Source: Bacteroidales bacterium (GTDB lineage: Bacteria; Bacteroidota; Bacteroidia; Bacteroidales; UBA7960). Taken from it: a stretch of DNA of 43,846 nt. The DNA is taken from positions 1 to 43,846 of the forward strand of contig PUKZ01000140.1 of assembly GCA_003550725.1 (NCBI GenBank), written 5' to 3'. This document shows, in pieces, positions 25,201 to 32,875 of this stretch (its first letter is position 1; the number at the start of each line of letters is the position of its first letter). The notes under the pieces are model-generated. The model did not search any database. It was given only the letters and a program-made list of their open reading frames with translations, and was not told the DNA's origin. The position numbers and the translations under genes were made by a program.

Positions 25201-27524
25201 TCAACATCACCGCTACCGCCATAACGCTCCATTTCTAAGTTATGTATGCCTGCTGTAGTATGCACAAAAAAGTTGTCCCCTCCTTGGAGCATAAGCCTCA
25301 ATGTACCGCCTGTAACGCCAAAATCTTCTGAAACAACGTAAAAGCCATTGTTTTCAAAATCGTTATTAGCATTACCACTTGTGTCAAATATTTTTATCGT
25401 ACCGCCTGACATAGTAAATACTCCTGCAGGGTCTGTTATACCGAAAAGCGGATAGCTGTCATTAACCTCTCCACCACTTTCACCATCATACGAACGTTCA
25501 CCTCTTACTCTAACTTCACCCCCGGTTTGCTCATAATAAGTTCTGCCGCCTCCTCCCTCATAACTACTTCTGAAAGTAGCTGCGTCAACAACTCCACCAT
25601 TAATTTTTACAGTAGCTGCATCTTCAACCCTGTATATAAAACCGGCACTATGCCTTGTGCCAAAAAAACCATCATCAATTCTAAAGTTGCCGAAAAGCGT
25701 AAGTCCTGTATGCCCGGGATGACTCTTATACCAATTGGTGCCTTCAGGGAGTTGGTCTTCATCACTTATTGTTGTATAAATATCAATACCAGAACCATCA
25801 ATCCAAAGTTTACCATTGGAAGGGATTGTAAAATCACCCCTGCTGCCCTGTTCATTACCTTCGGAGAGTGAAGGGATATCTATTGCTCCTGTTAATTTGA
25901 GCGTACCATTTCTTATCCATAAAGCTTTTCTTATTTCGGGGTTTTGCTCGGTAAAACCTCCGCCCGTATTATTTGCTAAATTATTGGGGCCGTAAAGTGC
26001 AAAATTGGAAATGTTTGAAGAGTTTATCTCCAATAAGTAAGCTTGCCCACTGCCTTTATCAACGATAAGGTTATAAAAGTCTGTAATACCGTTCAGTTCT
26101 GCTGTTTGAGAGCCGGCACCCGAGAAAGTAACCACTGCGGCTCCATTATCAGTAAATTCTTGGTAATCAGGCCCGTCTTGATTGGTAAAACGCACGCTGC
26201 CGTCATTGATAAAATCGCCCACGATATTTACCTGGTGAAATAAGGAATGATATTCACCTAAACCCGGCATATCACCACCTTGTATTGAATAACCCTCCCG
26301 GGTATCGCCTTCTCCGACACGGATCTGCCCGTTATTTTCAACAACAAGGTCATTACTAATATTAAGATTAAGAATGTCTGTTTCTATGTTGTCATTAATG
26401 AGAAATTCACCTCTTTCAACTGCAAGGTTGCCGTTGAGGTTGTAGTCGGCAAGCATCGTAAGCACCTGGCTATTATTGTCCATATTAACAACCATGTTGT
26501 TGAAAGTTTGCGCCTGCTCAAGATTAAAAGAGCTTCCGTAAAATTCTACTGTACCTTTACCGGCAGCAGTAAAACCTGAAGCATCACCATCGGGGAAGTT
26601 ATCAGAGCTGAGAGCAATGGTTGCTTCGCCGGTTATTTCAGTAAAGTCATGTCCAGATGTAGAGCATAGGTCCAGCTTGCCATTACGAACTTCAAGGAAA
26701 TTAATATTAATATCATCAGACTCCATGTGGACGTTATTACCGTCAATAATAATAACCCGGTCTAACTCACCCGGAAGTTGTTCAGGGCCTTCAAGTAATT
26801 CACCACTAGGATCTGTCGTCCAGGTGTCAAATTCATCCCAGCTTCCGTCTCGATAAGAATACCATGTAATACTTTCTGTTAACAGGATATTATCGACATA
26901 AAACTCATGCCCACCGTGAATAACGATGCGGTCAAAAGAGCTGTAATTGTTATCGGTATTACTTGTAACACTGGCCTGTTCATCGCCTTCATCATCATAA
27001 ATGGTAAGTGTAAAGGTGTTGTCGCTGTCCGGATAAAAAACAAACTTATACCACTCGCCTTCGGTTCTGTCCCAGGTAGCTGTGCCGCTGGATATATTTG
27101 TGGCAGACCCCTCATCACGTCTTTCAACACGAATTTCATCTCCTGTTATTGCAAATCCATATCCGTTAAAATTATCATCCGACACAGAAATTCGGTCTTG
27201 TGTACCACCTGAATAGCCTGATGGGCGATAAATCCAACCTTTAAACAAATAATCTCTTCCTACAGAACTACCAAGTATTTTGTAACCGCCATCAGGATCA
27301 TTATTTGTAGTTTTCTTTAAAGAATGAGTCCCGGTCTGTGCTTGTTCATCACTGTGTTCAACATCACCGCTACCATATATATTCCAGCCAGACCAGTCGG
27401 AAAAATCATCTTCAAAAACTAATTGACCATTAACTTGTAAAATAAACAGAAAAAAGCACATTAACAGAAGTGTTCTGAAAAATGCTTTTTTATTTTTTTG
27501 CAAGCTTTTACTTAAAATGTTCAT
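19248..27524 (-). CDS. giant T9SS-exported surface protein with three repeated beta-rich blocks
   Basis: 2758 residues, acidic and beta-rich. A signal peptide (1-33, ending VNG) is followed by a concanavalin/LamG-like sandwich (35-215). Three blocks then start with a YxSxxxGxWxxxxxW-type motif near residues 219, 1199 and 2149. At least blocks 1 and 3 share the continuation GH-(D/N)-F-x-x-(I/V)-(T/S)-G-x-(A/G), then a fruit-like series of short strands typical of a parallel beta-helix with repeated DLxIxGNL-like turns. A fibronectin-III-like domain (about 2567-2665, starting PLPVELLTFQA) precedes the type A T9SS sorting domain (LKLFPNPNRGERFY from about 2676 to the end). It is expected on the cell surface or secreted. 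Adhesion or matrix function is inferred from the family; there is no catalytic motif. It is monocistronic. Confidence 0.85.
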   Translation of the reverse strand: MNILSKSLQKNKKAFFRTLLLMCFFLFILQVNGQLVFEDDFSDWSGWNIYGSGDVEHSDEQAQTGTHSLKKTTNNDPDGGYKILGSSVGRDYLFKGWIYRPSGYSGGTQDRISVSDDNFNGYGFAITGDEIRVERRDEGSATNISSGTATWDRTEGEWYKFVFYPDSDNTFTLTIYDDEGDEQASVTSNTDNNYSSFDRIVIHGGHEFYVDNILLTESITWYSYRDGSWDEFDTWTTDPSGELLEGPEQLPGELDRVIIIDGNNVHMESDDININFLEVRNGKLDLCSTSGHDFTEITGEATIALSSDNFPDGDASGFTAAGKGTVEFYGSSFNLEQAQTFNNMVVNMDNNSQVLTMLADYNLNGNLAVERGEFLINDNIETDILNLNISNDLVVENNGQIRVGEGDTREGYSIQGGDMPGLGEYHSLFHQVNIVGDFINDGSVRFTNQDGPDYQEFTDNGAAVVTFSGAGSQTAELNGITDFYNLIVDKGSGQAYLLEINSSNISNFALYGPNNLANNTGGGFTEQNPEIRKALWIRNGTLKLTGAIDIPSLSEGNEQGSRGDFTIPSNGKLWIDGSGIDIYTTISDEDQLPEGTNWYKSHPGHTGLTLFGNFRIDDGFFGTRHSAGFIYRVEDAATVKINGGVVDAATFRSSYEGGGGRTYYEQTGGEVRVRGERSYDGESGGEVNDSYPLFGITDPAGVFTMSGGTIKIFDTSGNANNDFENNGFYVVSEDFGVTGGTLRLMLQGGDNFFVHTTAGIHNLEMERYGGSGDVDVRFTHELNVGNDLAIGDYCRLHPRRDEGETIYDLNIGRNFTLGESASSNAAYEGFTGNTTRLLGDKDANIIIANNEENKVLKFHALEIDKQDAKVTIISDGRDPAEVNTTPYESPVEIQNRLFVNNGTLDYNSFSIVIDGEQEIENRGTIGLIDGPGFLVMTYDEEEVQQINLPQGNIPGFGRLVIDNNHMVALTGGAASTIIGDLHMRRGILDIGSQGITVENEIDNVDAGGDFDQFNESKMIRTAGRHSDKGVTRKINENEIYLFPLGIDTHTGDGNRYTPAEPEFSELPEGDEGYVQINNVDNELPTLNPEGDRALQYYWRVRYHAFDEEDLPIVKHTFVFNNVPSDYEPGPNFNSCKTGKVVNLERKHTLGELDWQRGQDRILTLEFEDLNTQGDPPGLSPIETGEFTAGHNQSFIGEVQVYFSRLRGTSDNQRMWDDYDSWTTLEQLYEKYGEDVLDYPEKWHLSDNPESTDGTPGEGEIAIIGWVPWEEEEPAEGNPGDPHNIRKEGGLVQCAEIIFNPMLTEEGDPAPRQYWDSYFFRPTLTLTDGAEIDVSIVSGEGTIRNRQLDPDFSLVDLGDFVEMDSSYVLYEVFDDATLNNIPEVLPNLMIAPDGWGGNIRTPTIPKTITVNQNLEIIGAARLELNSGDYGNIKVLGDLRFLRAYRWDNGEEYEGARLVFQNNGTARTLTVHGDIYNEGSTALYVDDPGDSEIEHTLNLYGNYIQDSESDIGDEGDPVLRLATADDEARIILNLLGEESVSFTGENDNSTVDIYRMRLNKGNSIDTEANIELPLNFIGPSDGNTEDKALQLENGKLILDNSANDITITSGGQPFVIPSSAGLVVSQGKVNATGSDLEIDGLLRLDNAGEMTVYDNLTYSSTGNATLEIAGDANLNVGKQIRGRAADSNSGVLKYRQSGGEVIVGTDNPNVSGRGVFEVFNSGSEFNMTDGTLTIAGSQDGGQDRAALYLRPVHSSVSKDAVIKIGNENSNNDIIELDISENIVLPSLTISGDENVTAKLRNHDLNLNGNLYINGESNSFDGNGLNLYVGGNIFNEGLPELQTDSLVMNGSVQIIEGNLELNNFVVETGNSVTLEGNTGIDINKNFYLNSGILNSRDNIVTVLGDVYNYDTFNSYADTGGLVMEGSDNQRIFGEGNFGRLEINNEEGVSLQAPISLEKNLILTEGNLNLGRFRLTLGFDSEIEGDSFGTTGSMVTTDGVFPSRGMAKRIAAGSGSFTFPIGVVGKYTPVELEYTASANPGLIAVTPVDYAHMTVTGGDPNHGLDVLDYYWYIESEGLSGFDGKLKFYYDDTDVNGEDSVYWAGQLLYDEWSVMPNVEHEENYFYWEYDGDDDITGDYTAGDPDEIPELVPRYISISSGDWSDGDIWEHAEDGSSAPDGGPAGVFAEIEPGHTVTIHDDRRITYDLEIYGILEVNETYGHNFRQVSGNGAIVMKSATLPAGRFDDFFSTAGSTIVYGGNRDYTTTQRYTDFQNLVLKGTGKRELPPNASPLNRVYGNLDIEENVDFVVDGELEIRGDLTIQDGPTYDVSNWTYFVGSQPQTITGNFFGDASMNRFYINKAGSYVDINGSLDVDNLVSLSNGIVNVTETSQLRFLNSSPFFIDTDFSASWVEGPLTRKLASGSYSVDGWDNLFPIAKNGKPRFVRLDDISPDDADWTVEYFDRSPSEDGYNTENLLEPLERVSDVEYWSVEGPDNGEAKVQLNWGPGSGVGETPGEIEEIVVAEWDSENWISKGGEAALKRSEISGYVTAEDHSDFSDSENFIFTIGTTGEENPLPVELLTFQADVVDRKVNLQWVTASEINNDYFTIQRSADGNNFKDIKTVPSKADYGYSNSTLFYEAWDNKPLEGISYYRLKQTDFDGSYEYSDIVAVNIEKESVAKLKLFPNPNRGERFYLNLRGFEPYENIYISIVDMYGKQIYSDDINIGYSGNKLHEIITGGLNKGIYIVVCETRSTRHSLRMMVQ

Positions 27525-27708
27525 AAATGTTAAATTTTACACCTTGCTTAAAGTGGTATTTAAAAATCAAAACAGGTTAATTATTTTATTAAATTGTTTA
27601 TTAATAGAATACGATTAATTCATTAAACAAGTTATAAGCATCTTCTAATTATATTTTTTTTGTAGATTAGTTTATAGCTTGTATCCAATTTTTATATTAA
27701 ACAATCTG

Positions 27709-27716
27709 CAAATTTA
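27709..27716 (-). promoter_or_regulatory. candidate promoter of the giant surface protein, -7 box TAAATTTG
   Basis: Minus-strand TAAATTTG fits TAnnTTTG. It would leave a long A/T-rich leader of about 180 bases before the ATG at 27524. There is no convincing -33 TTG. Confidence 0.35.
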
Positions 27717-28088
27717 AATAAATGTTATAATATTCACAGAATAAACACAGCTATTTGTATCTTTTTGTTAATAACTAATTGCCATAATCATTAAAATTTT
27801 GTTTAATGTTAATTTTTTTATGGTTTAAGTTTAATAAAAACCGGTTTAGTTCTCAAAAAAACTGTGGTTTGTTTTATAGCCAAATAAATAAAAATCAAGC
27901 AGTTTTCCATTAATTTTTTTTAATCAATCCTATTGATTAGCAATCATTATTATAACAGGCAACTTGTAAATGCGTTAAATAATAATGGTATCGTAAGTTC
28001 AATGAGCTATAAAATTTGTAATTTTTTTGTTTTATTTTGTTATTTTATCATAATTTTGATAACTTTAATAATTGAAAAATATTAAAAC
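27717..28088. other. A/T-rich divergent intergenic region, nothing further recognised
   Basis: The stretch lies between the divergent surface-protein and lipoprotein genes. It is very rich in A and T with many T-runs. Near-consensus plus-strand boxes (TATAAAATTTG ending at 28018) could serve the lipoprotein gene, but the spacing is wrong by one base. No coding frame or RNA gene is seen. Confidence 0.45.
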
Positions 28089-28895
28089 ATGAAAACAGCA
28101 GTGAGTTTACCATATATTTCTTATACCTGGTTTATTATTATACCTTTATTTTCCGTATTGATTTCATGTACGGGTTTTCGGGAACTTCCAACTGCTGACG
28201 GTCATTTCAGCCAAGACCTTAATATTGCATATATTGACAAAGAAAAGTTTGTTTATTATCCCGGCACACAAGTAATGATAACTGCTGCTTATAATAAAGA
28301 CAGCCTCATGATTTGGTTAAAGGCTGATGATGTGGGTACAACAGCCGGGTTCATTGTAAACGGATTATCTGTTTGGCTTGACCCTGAAGCTCGAAAAAAC
28401 AAGGACATTGGAGTCATTTATCCTTCAATCAGTATTTCTGAGATTCAAAGTTCTTTTAAAAGGGAAAAAGACACATTAAATAGAGAAGGCTCTTTTGTTA
28501 ATGAAGGTTTTGACAACGAGAAGCTAATTAATACCTTAAAAAGGCGCAGGATAGTACTTCAGTCGGGCGACAGGGCTGGTTTTGCAGATAAGGATGCTGT
28601 TAACATTTTTATTGATGAACATAATAAATTAAATTATGTAATGACGCTTCCACTTTCATTTGCAGGCATTAAAGATCCTGAAAACACTAAATTAAGCATA
28701 GGGGTTGTTTCCGAAAGCGATCAAAAAGACCGGCAGCAAGACCAAAGAAGACAACCCGGTACTATGGGAAGGCCGGGTAGCAGGAATATGCATCCATCCG
28801 CTTATCATCCGCCACGAAATTCTAAAAAGCCTGAACAGGAAATTAAAACAGTTAACTCATGGATGATCTTCATTCTAGGAGGCGAGGAAGAATAA
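28089..28895 (+). CDS. lipoprotein of unknown function
   Basis: 268 residues. A lipoprotein signal ends in the lipobox LISC with Cys27, and no inner-membrane retention can be judged. The mature N-terminal half is beta-rich (VYYPGTQVMITAAYNKDSLMIWLKADD) and contains NGLSVWLDPEARKNKDIGVIYP. This looks like a conserved envelope-protein domain, but I do not recognise it. The region about 222-255 is polar low complexity, rich in Gln, Arg, Pro and Gly (DRQQDQRRQPG, GRPGSRNMHPS), probably disordered. It ends with a hydrophobic strand (SWMIFILGG). It is convergent with the membrane-protein gene, 18 bases away. Single gene; function unknown. Confidence 0.65.
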   Translation: MKTAVSLPYISYTWFIIIPLFSVLISCTGFRELPTADGHFSQDLNIAYIDKEKFVYYPGTQVMITAAYNKDSLMIWLKADDVGTTAGFIVNGLSVWLDPEARKNKDIGVIYPSISISEIQSSFKREKDTLNREGSFVNEGFDNEKLINTLKRRRIVLQSGDRAGFADKDAVNIFIDEHNKLNYVMTLPLSFAGIKDPENTKLSIGVVSESDQKDRQQDQRRQPGTMGRPGSRNMHPSAYHPPRNSKKPEQEIKTVNSWMIFILGGEEE

Positions 28896-28913
28896 GCCAA
28901 AAAAAACCAACAA

Positions 28914-29501
28914 TTACCTGAACCGGTTTCTTTGTTTGCGCAGTTCTTCTTCAGCTTCGGGGTCATCAGGGTTTTCAAGATGATTTTTGTAAGCCTCAAC
29001 AAATTCAGGGTGGTCGCGAAACAAAACTTCAAGCCGTTTTTCAACGGGTGTTATCAATAAAAAAAGACAAATAATACCATAAGCTGCCGAGCGTATATAA
29101 AACTGGTACAAATACGACTTTTCAGCTTTTTTCAATCTATTAAAAAAGACAATAAAAACTACCGACAAAAAGATAAGAACAAAAGCAAAGCCCAACATAA
29201 AATTCATGTTAGAATAAAAGTAGAGGGCAAACATTACCGATAGAGTGGAGAAAGAATATATCAGCCCCATAATGATACTGCTGGATATTTTAAAAACATT
29301 AAATTTTGGGTTTTTATATTTTGAAAATAACTGATGAAACTCCACATTATTAAAAAGCAAAACACCAAACCATAAATAATAAATTGCTAACAGCACCAAA
29401 GATACCATAAGAACAACATTGACATTGGTTCCTAAGATCAATCTTAAAACAATCATTAAGGACACAATGCCTATTGCTGCCCTTTCTATTCTTTTCATCA
29501 T
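28914..29501 (-). CDS. small polytopic membrane protein of unknown function
   Basis: 195 residues with about five transmembrane helices (near 8-22, 28-50, 72-95, 100-120, 133-152) and a charged cytoplasmic-type C-terminal tail (157-195, rich in Glu and Arg). No family motif is recognised. Two consecutive ATG codons open the frame (29501 and 29498). A TAnnTTTG-type box (TATTTTTG, 29517-29510) lies only a few bases upstream, so the transcript may be almost leaderless; this is inference from one box. There is no operon partner. Confidence 0.6.
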   Translation of the reverse strand: MMKRIERAAIGIVSLMIVLRLILGTNVNVVLMVSLVLLAIYYLWFGVLLFNNVEFHQLFSKYKNPKFNVFKISSSIIMGLIYSFSTLSVMFALYFYSNMNFMLGFAFVLIFLSVVFIVFFNRLKKAEKSYLYQFYIRSAAYGIICLFLLITPVEKRLEVLFRDHPEFVEAYKNHLENPDDPEAEEELRKQRNRFR

Positions 29502-29659
29502 AAGTCTTTCAAAAATAAATTTACCACAATCAAAACGTTTGCTAAATTATCAAAAGTATTTGATTATTTCAAAAAATATGAATTGCAATTGGTTTTGGTA
29601 TAATTTGCATATAACGAATTAATAATATTACTAAATATATTAATTTGGTTTAAAATCAT

Positions 29660-30682
29660 TTAAATAATGTTCACTTCTGGTTTCAATTCAATGCCAAACT
29701 TTTCATAGACTGATTTTGTAATCATATTAGCTAATTTTAATATTTCAATGCCTTTTGCTTTTCCGTAGTTTACAATTACAAGAGCTTGTTTTTCATAAAC
29801 TCCGGCATCACCTTTTCTAAAGCCTTTCCATCCGGCCTGTTCGATAAGCCATCCTGCCGGTATTTTCATATAATTATTACTATCAGGGTATGCAATTATT
29901 CCGGGATAGCTTTTTTTTATTTCTTCCAATTGCTGTAGTGTAACAACTGGGTTTTTGAAAAAACTCCCGGCATTACCCAGAAATTTGGGATCAGGTAATT
30001 TATTCTTTCTTATTTGAATTACCGCCCGGCGTATATTGTCAATTGTGGGAGACCCGGCCCCGTTTTTTTTAAAATAGTCATTGATAGCTTTGTAACCAAG
30101 TTCGGGTTTATGATTCAAATTCAGTTTAAAGACAACGGAGCAAATAATATACTTATCTTTCAGCCGGGTTTTGAAAACGGAAGTTCTATAGCCGAATCCA
30201 CACTCTTGTTTATTAAACTGCCTCATTGTACCATCACTTATTTGCATAGCCTCGAGGCAGTAAAAACTATCCTTAAGCTCAACGCCATACGCACCAATAT
30301 TTTGTATAGGAGCGGCTCCTGTACTGCCCGGTATTAAGGACAAGTTTTCTATCCCTCCCCAATTATTCCCAACACAATAACCAACAAAGTTGTCCCATTC
30401 TTCACCTCCATTAACCCTAACATAAACATGATCGGAAGTTTTATCAACCACCTTTATTCCCATAAGTGACATCTTAATAATAGTCCCTTCATAATCACCC
30501 GTAAACAAAACATTACTGCCGCCTCCCAAAAACATCCATTTATCATTGTTTGTATAGATAGAATCAAATGAGTCACTTAAATCATAAATGTCATGAATAA
30601 ATAACATTTGCCTGGCCTTCACATCAATGCCAAACGAATTATATGTTTTCAGTGAAACATTTTTTAGTTTTTTCACTGGCAA
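29660..30682 (-). CDS. murB: UDP-N-acetylenolpyruvoylglucosamine reductase
   Basis: 340 residues. It reduces the enolpyruvyl group of UDP-GlcNAc-enolpyruvate with NADPH and FAD to give UDP-MurNAc, in cytoplasmic peptidoglycan synthesis. The FAD-domain motifs are NSFGID (15-20), GGGSNVLF (53-60) and PGSTGAAPIQNIGAYG (118-133). Catalytic residues are in the expected places: Arg166 (GYRTSVF), Ser240 (NAGSFFKNP) and Glu336 (LKPEVN). The length and the GYRTSVF loop fit the E. coli-type (type I) enzyme. No ATG precedes the conserved N-terminus and a stop lies at 30698, so translation starts at TTG (30682) or GTG (30676). It is monocistronic here, away from the usual mur/fts cluster. Confidence 0.95.
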   Translation of the reverse strand: MPVKKLKNVSLKTYNSFGIDVKARQMLFIHDIYDLSDSFDSIYTNNDKWMFLGGGSNVLFTGDYEGTIIKMSLMGIKVVDKTSDHVYVRVNGGEEWDNFVGYCVGNNWGGIENLSLIPGSTGAAPIQNIGAYGVELKDSFYCLEAMQISDGTMRQFNKQECGFGYRTSVFKTRLKDKYIICSVVFKLNLNHKPELGYKAINDYFKKNGAGSPTIDNIRRAVIQIRKNKLPDPKFLGNAGSFFKNPVVTLQQLEEIKKSYPGIIAYPDSNNYMKIPAGWLIEQAGWKGFRKGDAGVYEKQALVIVNYGKAKGIEILKLANMITKSVYEKFGIELKPEVNII

Positions 30683-30756
30683 TTTAGGATTAGGAATTTA
30701 AAAAAGTTTTAACCATCAAACAAAAAGTGCAATTTTATAAGCATTTTTATCCGTAA

Positions 30757-30877
30757 CAAATAAATTCCAATTTTCAAAAATTAAATGTCCAAAACAGATA
30801 AAAAACCTCATCCATGAAATGAACTAATTGGGCCAAGTGTTTTGAGTTTAGTGGTTAAAAAAACCGGAATTTATTTG
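30757..30877. repeat. perfect 12-bp inverted repeat in the murB-HPt gap
   Basis: CAAATAAATTCC (30757-30768) and GGAATTTATTTG (30866-30877) are exact inverted copies around about 97 bases, in the 290-base gap upstream of murB. The arms are A/T-rich, so chance is not excluded. On the minus strand it could fold in the murB leader. No other feature was recognised in this gap. Confidence 0.4.
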
Positions 30878-30972
30878 CAATTTGATATTTATATTTTTTG
30901 ATTCATTAATAACTTATTTTAGGATTTTAGGTCGTATAAAGAACTTGCAGCACTTTAGCCCAATAAAACCGA

Positions 30973-31374
30973 TCACAAAAATTTATTTTTTAATACCTCT
31001 TCAAGTTCATAATATTGCGACTTGAGTATTGGTAAAAATCTTCGGGCTATTTCAAAATTTTCCTGTTTGTTATTCTTATCCATGTAGTTTGATATTTCAA
31101 AAAGTTTTGTTGCTCCAATTGTAGCAAACAAACCTTTAATAGCATGAACGTTTTTCTGAAATTTCTCAAGATGATCATTATTAATATTATCCTCCATCTC
31201 ACTAATCAAATAAGAACTTTCTTTAAAAAAGGAATTAATAATTTCAGTCAAAACCTCTGGCTTTTGCTCTGTTAAAGCCTGGTATTTTTCAATATTTTGA
31301 TCATTTAGCAAAGGATACTTATCAAAATCCACACTTGTCTTATTGTTATTAATAGAGTTTTTATTTTCAAACAT
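30973..31374 (-). CDS. HPt-domain phosphotransfer protein
   Basis: 133 residues. Residues about 25-130 are a histidine phosphotransfer four-helix bundle, with the phospho-accepting His77 in HAIKGLFATIGATKL. HPt domains relay phosphate between the receiver of a hybrid kinase and a response regulator. The gene lies 30 bases downstream of a PAS/GAF-like/PAS sensor gene and is surely co-transcribed. The pair looks like the two ends of a hybrid histidine kinase whose kinase and receiver middle is absent. Its phosphate donor and acceptor must be encoded elsewhere, if it is active. Confidence 0.82.
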   Translation of the reverse strand: MFENKNSINNNKTSVDFDKYPLLNDQNIEKYQALTEQKPEVLTEIINSFFKESSYLISEMEDNINNDHLEKFQKNVHAIKGLFATIGATKLFEISNYMDKNNKQENFEIARRFLPILKSQYYELEEVLKNKFL

Positions 31375-31404
31375 TATAGGAAAAATTGAATATTTTACTT
31401 TATT

Positions 31405-32736
31405 TTACTTTCTGCCTTCTTTATATCCTGTGGTGTTTTGTATTGTAAAGATCAGTTTAACCGGTTTGTTATTATCATCATAGATGATGTCGCCTGTAAA
31501 AAAAATATTTTGAATATTACCATTTGATTGAATAAATCTGGATTCAAATTTAAGCATATTGAAATCATATTTCATAATTTTGTCAAATACTTTTTTAATA
31601 TGCTTTTTATCTTCAGGGTGCACCAATTCAAGAAACATATCTTCATCAAACATAAACCTTTTATCAGATGGAACTTCTATTATATCAAAAAAGCTATCGG
31701 AGAATGTTTTTCTGTGGTTGATCAAGTCCCATTCCAAATCACCAACTTGTGCAATTTTTTGGGCTACAGCTAATTTATGATTGGTTTCCTTCAACAGTCT
31801 TTCCATGTTCTTTGATTCAATCACCTGTCCAAGCTTTTCTGCAATATTTTTCAGAAGTATCTTTTCATTGAAATGGAAGGGATCCTTTTTTATGTAAGGT
31901 TTCTCTTCAATATAGCAAACACGCAGCTGTCCCAGTTTCTTTTTTTGCACTTTTATCGGAACGGTAAAACACCATTGGGTTTCCTCAAAATTATCTGACC
32001 TAAATGCTACATCTTTAAAAATAATTTCAACGCATGTATCATGCGAGTATTTAAGCCCAAAAGGTATAATTTCAAGTGATCTTTTAAACACCTCATCAAA
32101 GGTAATTCCCGGTATACTAGTAAGGTCATATATATCATACAAACAATTCAACTGCTTGACTTTCTGATTTAAATTAGAAGTCAATTCTTTCATGCTAAAG
32201 TCATATTGCTTTCTTTGAGTAATATCATCGATAATAGCAACCGACCCTGTACAATGATTATTCTCATCAACTATCGGCGACACAGAAAAGCTTAGCCATA
32301 CATAATCGCCATTTACTTTTTTCACCCTAAGCTCATGTTTATCTGCTATACTTTTTTGCTTTTTTTCACTCTTTTCCTGAAAAGCTATTACATCTTCCGG
32401 TCCATGCAAAAAATCATATAAATTTTTATTGATTATATCATCAAATTTACTACCCAGCAACTCACATGCTTTTTCATTTAGAAACAATATCTTATTTTTT
32501 GTATCGGTATATATAAAGCCTTCGTTTATTGTCCTTATAAGGCTAAAATATTTACCCTCACTAAGCTTAAGCGCTTTCGTGGCTTCTTTCTTTTCTTCAT
32601 CTGATTTCTGAAGCAAAGAAAGATATTTTTTTTTCTCTTGTTGTCTTATGATCAACAAAAAAACTAAAAACAAAAAAAATATAAAAGCAGCAATTGATAT
32701 ATATAAAACTATATGATTAAAAAAAACAGACCCCAT
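31405..32736 (-). CDS. membrane-anchored PAS / GAF-like / PAS sensor lacking a kinase domain
   Basis: 443 residues: a transmembrane helix (8-30), a short coiled coil (33-62), PAS with PAC (62-175, ending AIIDDITQRK), a GAF-like domain (195-310, LNCLYDIYDL to IAEKLGQVIESK) and a second PAS of the PAS_3 type (325-440, GDLEWDL, FLELVHPEDK). The protein stops at the end of the second PAC (NTTGYKEGRK), where a histidine kinase normally begins. There is no H-box, HATPase, GGDEF or methyl-accepting domain. The GAF-like domain is homologous to the one in the nucleotidyltransferase at 18182-19045. It may signal through an interacting kinase, or be what remains after deletion. It is followed by the HPt gene. 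Confidence 0.82.
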   Translation of the reverse strand: MGSVFFNHIVLYISIAAFIFFLFLVFLLIIRQQEKKKYLSLLQKSDEEKKEATKALKLSEGKYFSLIRTINEGFIYTDTKNKILFLNEKACELLGSKFDDIINKNLYDFLHGPEDVIAFQEKSEKKQKSIADKHELRVKKVNGDYVWLSFSVSPIVDENNHCTGSVAIIDDITQRKQYDFSMKELTSNLNQKVKQLNCLYDIYDLTSIPGITFDEVFKRSLEIIPFGLKYSHDTCVEIIFKDVAFRSDNFEETQWCFTVPIKVQKKKLGQLRVCYIEEKPYIKKDPFHFNEKILLKNIAEKLGQVIESKNMERLLKETNHKLAVAQKIAQVGDLEWDLINHRKTFSDSFFDIIEVPSDKRFMFDEDMFLELVHPEDKKHIKKVFDKIMKYDFNMLKFESRFIQSNGNIQNIFFTGDIIYDDNNKPVKLIFTIQNTTGYKEGRK

Positions 32737-32875
32737 TTGCTTATTATTGAGAAATTTGTAAAAATAGCTGTTGTTACAAAATCCTGTTACACTTTTATTG
32801 CAAGGTTAATTAATATTTTCATTGTTCCGGGCTATTATATTTTAAAAAACTACTGATTTTAAAAAGACTAAATTA

